A DNA stretch of 64,000 bases, from the NCBI GenBank assembly GCA_031553915.1, contig JAVBKT010000002.1, positions 62,001-126,000 on the forward strand, in the 5' to 3' direction. A program made the position numbers and the translations under genes. The stretch comes from HGM13862 sp031553915. Lineage in GTDB: Bacteria; Bacillota; Dehalobacteriia; UBA4068. Below, piece after piece: positions 51,097 through 58,926 of this stretch. How positions within the stretch are numbered: position 1 is the stretch's first letter; each line of letters opens with the position of its first letter. The notes beneath the pieces were generated by a model that saw nothing but the letters and a program-made list of their open reading frames with translations, made no database searches and was not told the origin of the DNA.

Positions 51097-51221
51097 GGAG
51101 GTGATACCATGGACGGTTGCCCGAGTAGCGACTATCACTTAGATGTTTTTGCATACAAAACCGGGAGACCGTGCGTGGTTTAGTCGCGCCTTAGGCCTCC
51201 CTAAGACTGGAGGTGTTCGCA
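51097..51221 (+). promoter_or_regulatory. Structured leader of corA, riboswitch- or attenuator-like
   Basis: One helix in three segments: 51106-51109/51176-51179 (ACCA/TGGT), 51113-51117/51168-51172 (ACGGT/ACCGT), 51120-51123/51162-51165 (CCCG/CGGG), separated by symmetric 3x3 and 2x2 internal loops. It encloses a GTTTT/AAAAC hairpin (51145-51161). GCGACTA (51128-51134) is complementary to TAGTCGC (51181-51187), a possible pseudoknot. Then a hairpin CTTAG-GCCTCC-CTAAG (51190-51205) holds CCTCC in its loop, which could instead pair with the corA GGAGG (51209-51213). This layout suggests translational switching. It does not match the M-box as I know it. Confidence 0.6.
51109..51183 (+). CDS. 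24-residue leader peptide upstream of corA
   Basis: ATG at 51109 after GGAGGTGAT (51097-51105), a nine-base perfect match to the 16S 3' end, with seven bases from GGAGG to the ATG; stop TAG at 51181. The peptide begins MDGCPSSDYHLDVF and ends RPCVV. The frame spans the leader helix, so translating ribosomes would disrupt it. The stop codon sits in the segment that can pair with 51128-51134. Regulatory leader peptides precede Mg2+ transporter genes in Salmonella (mgtL, corL); a similar role here is inference. Confidence 0.6.
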   Translation: MDGCPSSDYHLDVFAYKTGRPCVV

Positions 51222-52154
51222 ATGATTTTCATCTACCGTACTGTTGATGATAAACTGCTTTGCCAAGATGAAATTGAGAAAGACTGCTGGATTAACCTGG
51301 TCAACCCGACTGACGCAGAAATTAACCGTGTTGCTGCGGAAACAGGCTTAGACCGTGATTTCCTCCGCTATCCGCTCGATGACGAAGAAATTCCGCGTGT
51401 GGAAACTGAGGACGATCAGGCTATGATCATTATTCATGTGCCGATACGCACCAATGAAGATATTATTTATGACACGATTCCTTTGGGCATGATTTTGAAC
51501 GACGATTTTATTGTCACTGTCTGCCTGCAGGATGTTGACCTATTCGATGAATTTAATTTAAGCCGGATTAAAAGTATTGCTACCTATAAAAAAACCCGGT
51601 TTATTTTTCATACCTTAAGCCGCAAAACCATGCTTTTCCTCAGATATTTGCGCCATATAAACCTGCGCACTGAAGAAATGGAAGAAGAGCTCAACCGCAC
51701 TATGAAAAACCGGGATCTCGTGTCCTTGCTTAATTTGCAAAAGAGCTTGGTCTATTTCTCAACTTCCCTACGCTATAATGCCAAGGTTATGGACCGGCTC
51801 ATCAAAGGCAAAACAGTGAAGATGTATGAGGAAGATGTGGATTTGCTGGAAGACGTGATCATCGAAAACTCTCAGGCCATTGAGATGGCTGAGATTTATG
51901 GTCAGATCACCCGCTCAACCCGCGACGCCTTTTCTTCGATGATTTCCAATAACCTTTCCGGCACCATGAAATTACTAACCTCTATCACCATTATTCTCGC
52001 CATCCCCACCATGATAGCCAGCTTCTGGGGCATGAATGTCTTTGTTCCGCTGGAAGGGGGAACAAGCTTGCTGCCTTTCATCACTATTACCGCGGGAGCC
52101 CTACTCGCTTGCGCACTTTCAATTATCATCCTCAAGAAAAAGGACATGTTTTGA
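51222..52154 (+). CDS. corA: CorA-family Mg2+/divalent cation transporter
   Basis: 310 residues: a long cytoplasmic alpha/beta funnel (1-245), then two membrane helices (about 251-268 and 285-305) linked by the signature GMN (270-272; FWGMNVFVPL). Pentameric CorA channels import Mg2+ and sometimes Co2+ or Ni2+. The ATG at 51222 follows GGAGGTG by six bases; an in-frame GTG upstream overlaps that ribosome site and is rejected. Control is probably through the structured leader. Confidence 0.94.
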   Translation: MIFIYRTVDDKLLCQDEIEKDCWINLVNPTDAEINRVAAETGLDRDFLRYPLDDEEIPRVETEDDQAMIIIHVPIRTNEDIIYDTIPLGMILNDDFIVTVCLQDVDLFDEFNLSRIKSIATYKKTRFIFHTLSRKTMLFLRYLRHINLRTEEMEEELNRTMKNRDLVSLLNLQKSLVYFSTSLRYNAKVMDRLIKGKTVKMYEEDVDLLEDVIIENSQAIEMAEIYGQITRSTRDAFSSMISNNLSGTMKLLTSITIILAIPTMIASFWGMNVFVPLEGGTSLLPFITITAGALLACALSIIILKKKDMF

Positions 52155-52166
52155 TCTTGGAACCCA

Positions 52167-52195
52167 AAAGCCTACTCTTAGTGAGTAGGCTTTTT
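52167..52195. terminator. Bidirectional terminator between corA and DUF1292 gene
   Basis: 12-bp stem AAAAGCCTACTC/GAGTAGGCTTTT with a five-base loop and T runs on both strands, between convergent genes. Confidence 0.87.
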
Positions 52196-52201
52196 TATTA
52201 T

Positions 52202-52459
52202 TTAGTCATCGCCATATTCAGCGGCGGCAAATTCATCATAGGCATCAGCTACCTTTTCCCATTCCTCATCGTCCTCAATATCAAGGAGAATTTCCTCTCC
52301 GGCTTCGTCTTTGCCAAATTTCATAATTACGGCTTCATTATCCAAATTATCGCTTTTGGGAATCAGTACTGCGTATTTTTCCTGCTCAACATCTAAAAAG
52401 GCTTCAATCTCGAATTCATGCTCAACGCCCTCTTCATCGATCAAAATAATTGTGTCCAT
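52202..52459 (-). CDS. DUF1292 (YrzB-like) protein
   Basis: An 85-residue very acidic protein matching the DUF1292 pattern: IILIDEEGVEHEFEIEAFLDVEQEKYAVLIP and EAVIMKFGKDEAGEEILLDIEDDEEWEKVADAYDE. Conserved in Firmicutes behind ruvX, function unknown. GGAGATATT precedes the ATG. Last gene of the alaS-ireB-AKR-ruvX group. Confidence 0.92.
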   Translation of the reverse strand: MDTIILIDEEGVEHEFEIEAFLDVEQEKYAVLIPKSDNLDNEAVIMKFGKDEAGEEILLDIEDDEEWEKVADAYDEFAAAEYGDD

Positions 52460-52525
52460 AATATCTCCTTTTCTTTTTCCCTACTGGTTCATAGTATACC
52501 TAAACAATTCCAAACAAGTCAAGCC

Positions 52526-52945
52526 CTAGGCTTGCCTTTGCAAATAATCAAGATAGCCTTGCAGCACATAAACCGCAGCCATTTTATCGATAACTGTTTT
52601 TCTTTTCTTGCGCGAAACATCTCCATCGAGTAAAATCCGTGTTGCCGCCATTGTGGAGAGGCGTTCATCACGATATGTCACCGGCAAAGCAAATCTATCT
52701 TTAACCAGCTCGCCAAATTCTCTAGCCATGATTGCAGACGGCCCCTCTGTACTATTCATGTTCAGCGGCAAGCCAACCATGATCTCTTCGGCCGCATATT
52801 CTTTGATAATCTTTTCCAGAGCAGCCAAGTCCAGCTCCAGCTTGGTGCGCCGGATCGTGGTGACCCCTTGCGCAGTGAAACCAAGAGGATCGCTAACTGC
52901 TACGCCAATAGTTTTGGTGCCCACATCCAAACCAATAATCCGCAT
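52526..52945 (-). CDS. ruvX: RuvX/YqgF family RNase H-fold nuclease
   Basis: A 139-residue RNase H-like protein: IIGLDVGTKTIGVAVSDPLG with catalytic Asp7, the middle Glu in VGLPLNMNSTEG, and the C-terminal DKMAAVYVLQGYLD Asp. Members process 16S rRNA 5' ends or act as Holliday-junction nucleases. Conserved with alaS and ireB in Firmicutes. Confidence 0.93.
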   Translation of the reverse strand: MRIIGLDVGTKTIGVAVSDPLGFTAQGVTTIRRTKLELDLAALEKIIKEYAAEEIMVGLPLNMNSTEGPSAIMAREFGELVKDRFALPVTYRDERLSTMAATRILLDGDVSRKKRKTVIDKMAAVYVLQGYLDYLQRQA

Positions 52946-52954
52946 ATTCTACTC

Positions 52955-53902
52955 CTAACAAAATGATATACAAAACCAGGGACAGGCAGCAATACAATAG
53001 CCGCAATAAATGCATTTGTCTTTCTGCCAGATTACCTGCTGCCCGGTCAAAGACAAAGCGCCGCTAGAACATTTGCCGGCACAGCGCCCACAACCATGGC
53101 AAGATGGGTCTTTATCAAAAGCCATCTTGCGGTCCAGCAATTTCACTTGCTCTGCCTCCGCTGGCTCTTCGCCGTGATACCAGCCAATATTGGTGATCAG
53201 CTCTGCCCTATCCTTAAAGCCAATCGCCACGGAATCAACATCTTTCTGTGCAAAAGCCCAGGTTAACGCTGCCTTGGCCTGATGCATCAAAGCGCCGCCG
53301 GCAATAGCTTTCATGCTGTATACGCCTTTGCCGTTTTGTTTCGCTTTGGCGCAGGCCTGCAACATATCCGCCACCGTACCGTCATTGATACCAATCCCCG
53401 CCATGTTCAGAAGCGGGAAAATTATCTCTATCTCTCCTTGTTCCGCTGCCATCGCCGCAACCTTTGCGCTATGGGTCGAAATACCGATCGCTCTAATTAT
53501 ACCATTAGCTTTGGCAGCATTAAGCGCTTGCCAGGCCTCCGCTCGCTGATCGAAATCCTCTGGATCCCGTATTTCATGCAGCAGAAAAATATCCAAAACA
53601 TTTCGTCGCAAGGCAATGCGCGCATCTTCAATAGCCCTGGCAGCATCTTCCGCAGTGGCAGCATAGGTTTTGCTGGCGACGACTATTTGTTGATCTGTCT
53701 GATCAAGCGCAGCGCGAAGATAGGGATAGGTCTGATAGTATTCAGCAGTATCGACGAAATTTATCCCCAGCTCAAAGGCAGCAAGCAGCAAATCCCTCCC
53801 CTGCTCCAGGCTGAGGTTGGCGCAAAGAGGTCCCAGCGTTAAGCTGCCAAAGCAGATATGTGATACCTTGATACCGCTATTACCCAGCAGATGATATTCC
53901 AT
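52955..53902 (-). CDS. Aldo/keto reductase with C-terminal ferredoxin-like domain
   Basis: 315 residues: an AKR TIM barrel (1-255; FVDTAEYYQTYPYLRAAL, KTYAATAEDAARAIEDARIALR, LLHEIRDPEDF, IRAIGISTHS) followed by two four-cysteine clusters near the end (CHGCGRCAGKC and CIYCGYCIAAC), typical of two [4Fe-4S] centres, with two more cysteines at the very tail. Clostridial homologues are common, substrate unknown. It interrupts the usual ireB-ruvX adjacency. It begins 10 bases after a strong terminator and I see no Shine-Dalgarno outside that hairpin. Confidence 0.88.
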   Translation of the reverse strand: MEYHLLGNSGIKVSHICFGSLTLGPLCANLSLEQGRDLLLAAFELGINFVDTAEYYQTYPYLRAALDQTDQQIVVASKTYAATAEDAARAIEDARIALRRNVLDIFLLHEIRDPEDFDQRAEAWQALNAAKANGIIRAIGISTHSAKVAAMAAEQGEIEIIFPLLNMAGIGINDGTVADMLQACAKAKQNGKGVYSMKAIAGGALMHQAKAALTWAFAQKDVDSVAIGFKDRAELITNIGWYHGEEPAEAEQVKLLDRKMAFDKDPSCHGCGRCAGKCSSGALSLTGQQVIWQKDKCIYCGYCIAACPWFCISFC

Positions 53903-53911
53903 GGCAAACTA

Positions 53912-53941
53912 AAAACAAGGCGGTAAATACCGCCTTGTTTT
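53912..53941 (-). terminator. Terminator after alaS-ireB
   Basis: Perfect 13-bp stem AAAACAAGGCGGT/ACCGCCTTGTTTT with a four-base loop, overlapping the ireB stop codon and ending 10 bases before the AKR start. Confidence 0.87.
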
Positions 53942-54221
53942 ACTCCTCTTTAAGATAACTCGCAACCAGTTCTTCGATTAAGTCATCACGTTCTACGCGG
54001 CGAATCAGGCTACGGGCCTGTTTATGACTGGTGATATAGGCCGGATCACCAGAAATCAGATAACCAACAAGCTGGTTGATAGGGTTATAGCCTTTTTCTC
54101 GGAGAGCCGCATAAACGGTATGCAGGACTTCGCTGGGGTTAAGCTGTTCTTGCTCATCCACATCAAAAGTCACAGTCTCATCTCCGGCAAAGGTGCCGAA
54201 TTTGAATTCTCCTGCCATCAT
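53940..54221 (-). CDS. ireB: IreB family regulatory protein (UPF0297)
   Basis: A 93-residue protein with the family core TVTFDVDEQE, LHTVYAALREKGYNPINQLVGYLISGDPAYITSHKQARSLIRRVERDDLIEELV. In Enterococcus IreB is phosphorylated by the IreK kinase and adjusts cell-wall stress and cephalosporin resistance. The ATG at 54221 gives seven bases from GGAGG; a TTG just upstream is less likely. A weak promoter-like TTGTAG-N17-CATACT lies before it. Confidence 0.92.
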   Translation of the reverse strand: MMAGEFKFGTFAGDETVTFDVDEQEQLNPSEVLHTVYAALREKGYNPINQLVGYLISGDPAYITSHKQARSLIRRVERDDLIEELVASYLKEE

Positions 54222-54320
54222 CAACCCTCCTCCAGTGTTTTATTTATTCAGTGTTTTTTAATTTTAACAAGTATGATTACAACTCTAATATTCTACAACT
54301 TGGTAATTTTTCCTTGTTCT

Positions 54321-56984
54321 TTAGTTTAAGGCTTGTTTAATTAATTCTTCAGCTTTATTTAATGCGGTTTGAATTTTTTCCGGACTGCTGTCGCTAGCGC
54401 CAGCCTGGGCCATATCCGGCCTGCCGCCACCGCCGCCGCCGCAAACAGCCGCCACTTCTTTAATCAGCTGGCCTGCCTGCAATCCTCTTGCCAAAGCCTC
54501 ATTAGACATGCTGGCGGCAAACTGTACTTTTTCTCCTTGCTTGGAGGCCAGCACTATCGCTGCTGCCGGCAATTTATCCCTCAGCATATCCATGACATTG
54601 CGCAAGGCAGCCATATCCGGCACATTCACCTCAGCTACCAGAACATTGATACCATTAATATTTTGCGCCTGCTGCCAGAGATTTTCACTGCTGCTGCTGG
54701 CTAATTTCGCCTGCATTTGCTCAATCTCTTTGGTCAAAGCTTTATTCTCCGTAATCAGGCTTTCCAGGCGTTTTTCCATATTATCAGCATTGCTCTTCAG
54801 CATATCGGCAATTCTCAGCAATTTTGCTTCCTGCTCCTGATAATATTTCAGGGCAGCGCTTCCGGTTAAGGCTTCAATACGCCGCATCCCTGAGCCAATG
54901 CCGCTTTCGCCGAGAATCTTAATCAGAGCAATATCGCCGGTGTGCAGGCAATGCGTGCCGCCGCATAATTCGCGGCTGACTTCTCCCATGCTCACCATGC
55001 GGACAATATCGCCATACTTATCGCCGAAAAAGGCCATCGCGCCAGCTGCTTTTGCCTGATCAATCGGCATTTCTTCCGCGCTAATCGGCCAGTTGGCGAG
55101 AATCTGTGTGTTAACATCATCTTCAATGGTCTGCAATTGCTCTTTGCCGAGCGGTTCAAAATGATTAAAATCAAAACGCAAACGTTCATCGCTGACATAA
55201 GAGCCTGCCTGATGCAATTGTTCGCCAAGAACCATGCGCAAGGCGCGGTGCAACAAATGCGTTGCCGAGTGATTGCGGGCAATGGCCTGGCGGCGGTTGA
55301 GGTCAACATGGGCTGTAATTTTATCCCCTACCTGAATGCTGCCTCTTTCGATAAATACCTGATGCACAAACACGCCGTTGGCTAATCTTTTGGTATCAGT
55401 AACGCGGATAACCGCTTGATCGCCAATGTTCATCAGGCCGGTATCGCCGATTTGACCGCCAGACTCGCCATAAAAGGGCGTCTGATCCAAAACCAGCCAC
55501 AGCTGATCGCCTGCGGAAGCCTGTTCCAGCTTTTGCCCTTCGGCAACCAGGGCCATAATTTGCGCCGGGCATTGCAGCTGATCATAACCGACAAATTTGC
55601 TCGCAGGCAAATCAAGCAAAAGCTGGCCGATTGCTTGCAGCTGATCAACACCACCAGCTTCAGCCCGCGCGCTTTGGGATTTGCTGCGCTGCTCAGCCAT
55701 TGCCTGCTCAAAGCTTGCTTCATCAACGCTGAAGCCTTCTTCTTCGGCAATATCTTTGGTCAAATCAAGCGGGAAGCCATAGGTATCATAGAGCATAAAC
55801 AAATCATGCCCGCAGAAAACCTCTACCCCTGCTGCCCGCATTTTGGCAATAATTTTATCAACAACAGCCATGCCGGCGCTAAGGGTCAGATGGAAACGTT
55901 CTTCCTCCATTTTGATAGCGCGGATAATGTTCTCTTCTTGCTCCAGCAAGATCGGATAAGCATCTGCCATAGCTGCTTTAACATAGGGGAAAAGCTGATA
56001 TAAAAATGGCTGCGTGAGCCCAAGCAACATACCAAAACGGGCAGCGCGGCGCAGTATTCTCCGCAACACATAACCCCTACCCTCATTAGAAGGAAGCACG
56101 CCGTCCGCGATTAAAAAAGAGCAGGCGCGGGCATGATCGGCAATGACGCGAAAGGGAAAACCCCTTTGATCTCCATAATATGCGTGTCCACTTAATTGTT
56201 CTACTCCGCCGATAATATTTTTCATAATATCAGTATCATAATTGCTGTCTACCTCTTGCAGAATAGAGACTACTCTCTCCAGGCCCATGCCAGTGTCAAT
56301 GCTTGGCTTGGGCAGCGGGGTTAAATTGCCTTTTTCATCGCGGTCATATTGCATAAACACCAGATTCCAAATTTCCATCCAGCGGTCGCAATCGCAATGG
56401 CCAATGCCGCAAACCGGCGCATCACAGCCATATTTTTCGCCGCGGTCAAAAAAGATTTCCGAGCAAGGACCGCAAGGGCCGGTATCACCCATCGACCAGA
56501 AATTATCTTTGGCGCCAATCCGAAAAATACGCTCGTAATCAATACCCGTAAGCTGATGCCACAGTTCTGCTGCCTCGTCATCTTCTTTGTATACGGTCAC
56601 ATAAAGCTTGTCCTTGGGCATTTGCAAAACTTCTGTCAAATATTCCCAGGCAAAAGCAATGGCGTCGCGCTTAAAATAATCGCCAAAGCTAAAGTTGCCC
56701 ATCATTTCAAAAAAAGTATGATGGCGCGCGGTGCGGCCCACTGTGTCCAAATCATTATGCTTGCCGCCGGCCCTGACACAACGCTGGGCCGAGACTGCGC
56801 GGCTATATTCAACTTTTTCCAAACCCAAAAAGATATTTTTAAACTGCACCATACCGGCATTGGTAAAGAGCAGAGTATTATCATTATACGGCACTAAAGA
56901 AGAGCTAGGCACAATTTTGTGCCCTTTTGACTCAAAGAATTTGAGAAAACTTTCTCTGGTTTCTTTTGCAGTCATATATTTCAT
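54321..56984 (-). CDS. alaS: Alanyl-tRNA synthetase
   Basis: An 887-residue class II synthetase of full length. Aminoacylation core (FLKFFESKGHKIVPSSSLVP; HHTFFEMMGNFSFGDYFK), editing domain with zinc ligands (NHSATHLLH and ELCGGTHCLHTGD), and C-Ala domain ending in GGGGGGRPDMAQAGASD. Two ATGs three codons apart start the gene; AAAGGAG lies nine bases before the first. No T-box is present, but the leader carries the repeat at 57016-57051. Confidence 0.97.
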   Translation of the reverse strand: MKYMTAKETRESFLKFFESKGHKIVPSSSLVPYNDNTLLFTNAGMVQFKNIFLGLEKVEYSRAVSAQRCVRAGGKHNDLDTVGRTARHHTFFEMMGNFSFGDYFKRDAIAFAWEYLTEVLQMPKDKLYVTVYKEDDEAAELWHQLTGIDYERIFRIGAKDNFWSMGDTGPCGPCSEIFFDRGEKYGCDAPVCGIGHCDCDRWMEIWNLVFMQYDRDEKGNLTPLPKPSIDTGMGLERVVSILQEVDSNYDTDIMKNIIGGVEQLSGHAYYGDQRGFPFRVIADHARACSFLIADGVLPSNEGRGYVLRRILRRAARFGMLLGLTQPFLYQLFPYVKAAMADAYPILLEQEENIIRAIKMEEERFHLTLSAGMAVVDKIIAKMRAAGVEVFCGHDLFMLYDTYGFPLDLTKDIAEEEGFSVDEASFEQAMAEQRSKSQSARAEAGGVDQLQAIGQLLLDLPASKFVGYDQLQCPAQIMALVAEGQKLEQASAGDQLWLVLDQTPFYGESGGQIGDTGLMNIGDQAVIRVTDTKRLANGVFVHQVFIERGSIQVGDKITAHVDLNRRQAIARNHSATHLLHRALRMVLGEQLHQAGSYVSDERLRFDFNHFEPLGKEQLQTIEDDVNTQILANWPISAEEMPIDQAKAAGAMAFFGDKYGDIVRMVSMGEVSRELCGGTHCLHTGDIALIKILGESGIGSGMRRIEALTGSAALKYYQEQEAKLLRIADMLKSNADNMEKRLESLITENKALTKEIEQMQAKLASSSSENLWQQAQNINGINVLVAEVNVPDMAALRNVMDMLRDKLPAAAIVLASKQGEKVQFAASMSNEALARGLQAGQLIKEVAAVCGGGGGGRPDMAQAGASDSSPEKIQTALNKAEELIKQALN

Positions 56985-57015
56985 CCAACTGATCTCCTTT
57001 GATGATAATTCGACT

Positions 57016-57051
57016 AGCCATTAGGAGGTGAACTCATACGCCCCAACCGGC
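57016..57051 (+). repeat. Copy of the AGCCATTAGG element end, in the alaS leader
   Basis: Shares AGCCATTAGG, GTGAACTCAT, CGCCCC and CCGGC, in the same order and near-identical spacing, with the left end of the 50.5 kb element. On the alaS (minus) strand it presents CACCTCCT, complementary to the alaS Shine-Dalgarno region. Confidence 0.65.
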
Positions 57052-57066
57052 TAAAGACTATTTTTG

Positions 57067-57095
57067 ATTTTATCATATTAGCTTGGATTACGCAA
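57067..57095 (-). promoter_or_regulatory. Candidate alaS promoter
   Basis: TTGCGT, 17 bases, TAAAAT on the minus strand, overlapping the end of the permease gene; would place the repeat at 57016 in the alaS 5' leader. Confidence 0.35.
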
Positions 57096-58139
57096 ATTAT
57101 TATTACTGAAAACGTGCGCAAACAAGTATTGGCCAAGGAGAATAATTATTGCGGTCAAAGGCATTGCCAAAATAGCGCCGGCGATGCCAAACAGCACGCT
57201 GCCAGCCATGACGGCAAAGATGGTCAGCACCGGGTTCAGGCCAATACGCTGATCAATAATGCGCGGCGTGATGACATTGCCCTCCAGCTGCTGAATGATT
57301 AAAATAGCTACCAAAGTGATAATAAAAATTGTCTGGTTATGATTAAGCGCAATCAACAGCGCAGGTATGGCGCCGAGAAAGGGGCCGACATAGGGAATCA
57401 AATCACCAATGCCCATCAGCAGGCCCAAAACAAGCGGATAATCCAGGCCGATCAGATAATAGATAAACGCAGAAATAACCGCCACTATCAAAGAAATCAG
57501 CAAATAGCCGCGGATAAATTCGCGGATCAGTGTATTGATCTCGCCGCTCATGCGCAAAAATTCTCCTTGCCTTTGTGGTGAGATAAGGTTAATTATGGCC
57601 TTAATGATCTGGCGTTTATCTTTTAATAAATAATAGCTGAGTATCGGCGAAAGCACAGCAAACAAAAGTAATTTTGGCAGCGACATCATCGTTTCCACCA
57701 TTTGATCGCCACTGCCCAGTAAACGCTGTCTGATACCTTCCGCGGCCTCAGCCAAAATTGTTTGCAAATTGCTGGCAAAAGAGTTATTGGTAAGCGAAGC
57801 AAAAAAACCTTCCCCCCAGCTCTCAACTCCGTCAACAAAATCCGCCAAAAACAAAAAGAGGTTGTCAAGTTGATCCGCTATCATCGGCAGCGAGATAAAA
57901 ACCAGTAGATATAGGCCGATAATAATATACAAATAAATAACAATAATACTGACCAGCAAAGGGATGTTTTGACTGCTCATTTTGTCAATCCAGGGATTGA
58001 TCAGATAAGCCAAAACCGCGCCAAAAAGAAAGGGCGCGATAATTGACCTGACGCTGAATAAAAGCGCAACAGCTGCTACAACCACAATCAAGATCGCCGC
58101 GTATCTGATAAATTTTTTCTTATCCGTTATGTGCAGCAT
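57078..58139 (-). CDS. AI-2E family (PerM-like) permease
   Basis: A 353-residue membrane protein with about seven to eight hydrophobic segments: two N-terminal (AAILIVVVAAVALLFSV; IIAPFLFGAVLAYLINPWID), a large amphipathic middle (about 110-200), then GLDYPLVLGLLMGIGDLIPYVGPFLGAIPALLIAL and a C-terminal PLTAIIILLGQYL. The family includes exporters and Na+/H+ antiporters, so transport cargo is unknown. Commonly found upstream of alaS in Firmicutes. Confidence 0.9.
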   Translation of the reverse strand: MLHITDKKKFIRYAAILIVVVAAVALLFSVRSIIAPFLFGAVLAYLINPWIDKMSSQNIPLLVSIIVIYLYIIIGLYLLVFISLPMIADQLDNLFLFLADFVDGVESWGEGFFASLTNNSFASNLQTILAEAAEGIRQRLLGSGDQMVETMMSLPKLLLFAVLSPILSYYLLKDKRQIIKAIINLISPQRQGEFLRMSGEINTLIREFIRGYLLISLIVAVISAFIYYLIGLDYPLVLGLLMGIGDLIPYVGPFLGAIPALLIALNHNQTIFIITLVAILIIQQLEGNVITPRIIDQRIGLNPVLTIFAVMAGSVLFGIAGAILAMPLTAIIILLGQYLFAHVFSNNNLRNPS

Positions 58140-58162
58140 ATTTCCTCCGCTAATAGTATGTT

Positions 58163-58180
58163 GGGCGGCGATTGCCGCCC
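58163..58180. other. GC-rich hairpin between the small YtxH-like gene and the permease gene
   Basis: Perfect 7-bp stem GGGCGGC/GCCGCCC with a four-base loop. On the coding minus strand no T run follows, so it is more likely a processing or partial attenuation site; on the plus strand CTTTT follows. Confidence 0.4.
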
Positions 58181-58183
58181 CTT

Positions 58184-58402
58184 TTACCTGATTTTATCTG
58201 CCAGAGAATCCCCAATGGAACTGATGAAATTGCCTGCATTATGCCCTGCCTTGCTGGCAGTCCTCGCTGCACGGCTCCTGATAGCGCGCATATTCATATT
58301 TGAACTTTTTGCCATGGCAATACCCGCGGCAACACCGGCTGCGCCAAGAATCGTGCCTGCAATTAACCAATTTTTCTTATGCCCATGTCCTTTCTGATTC
58401 AT
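58184..58402 (-). CDS. Small YtxH-like membrane protein
   Basis: 72 residues from the ATG at 58402, set by a perfect AAAGGAGGTG. A His/Lys-rich start (MNQKGHGHKKNW) leads into one glycine/alanine-rich membrane helix (WLIAGTILGAAGVAAGIAMA, about 12-31) and a basic, amphipathic tail. This layout is like YtxH-type proteins, but the assignment is only by general form. Confidence 0.6.
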   Translation of the reverse strand: MNQKGHGHKKNWLIAGTILGAAGVAAGIAMAKSSNMNMRAIRSRAARTASKAGHNAGNFISSIGDSLADKIR

Positions 58403-58415
58403 TCTTTCACCTCCT

Positions 58416-58820
58416 TTATAACTCTTCCCATGGTATTGTTTGTCTGCCTTCACGCATATCCATAAAAACACCGCCAGATACCTCCGCTGCCATAATTTGT
58501 CCCTTTTCCAAAAATAAATCTTTTACCGCTCCTCTTTCGGAATTAACTTGATGCATACGTAAGACAGAACTATTTTTTTGTTTAATTTTTTTGCTGCGGG
58601 AAAAACTATTTTTATCTTCAATATATAAACCGCTTAAATCAAGACGCACCACTTTGTCTTGGGTCAGAAAAGCCTTTTTAGCAATCAAGCCGGGCAGATC
58701 AATAATAAAGCCCTGGATTTTCCCACTGCTTTTTTCTGCAAGAAAATCCATAACAATGCCCAGCTCATTATGGTTTTTATCTTTAACCTTCAACCCGTGT
58801 AATTGCTTAGCGCTAATCAT
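58416..58820 (-). CDS. PRC-barrel domain protein
   Basis: 134 residues with an N-terminal PRC-barrel (QLHGLKVKDKNHNELGIVMDFLAE ... IQGFIIDLPGL) and a second half (about 88-134) reminiscent of another barrel strand set (GAVKDLFLEKGQIMAAEVSGG). Similar proteins sit between mnmA and the alaS-linked permease in many Clostridia; function unknown. GGAGGTGAG precedes the ATG, 13 bases separate it from the YtxH-like gene. Confidence 0.78.
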   Translation of the reverse strand: MISAKQLHGLKVKDKNHNELGIVMDFLAEKSSGKIQGFIIDLPGLIAKKAFLTQDKVVRLDLSGLYIEDKNSFSRSKKIKQKNSSVLRMHQVNSERGAVKDLFLEKGQIMAAEVSGGVFMDMREGRQTIPWEEL

Positions 58821-58856
58821 TTTCTCACCTCCATATTATTGTGACCAAAAGCATAA

Positions 58857-58886
58857 AAAAAATAGCTGCCGCAGCAACTATTTTTT
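58857..58886 (-). terminator. Terminator of the mnmA transcript
   Basis: 13-bp stem (one G-U) AAAAAATAGTTGC/GCAGCTATTTTTT with a four-base loop and a long T run on the minus strand, about 40 bases after mnmA. Confidence 0.85.
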
Positions 58887-58926
58887 GAACCATATTTTAG
58901 CTCGCGAGCCTCATTATTCCAAGCTA

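Noticed and set aside
51097..51221. M-box (ykoK) magnesium riboswitch before corA
   Set aside because: The conserved M-box core and its length are not recognisable; the helix layout differs.
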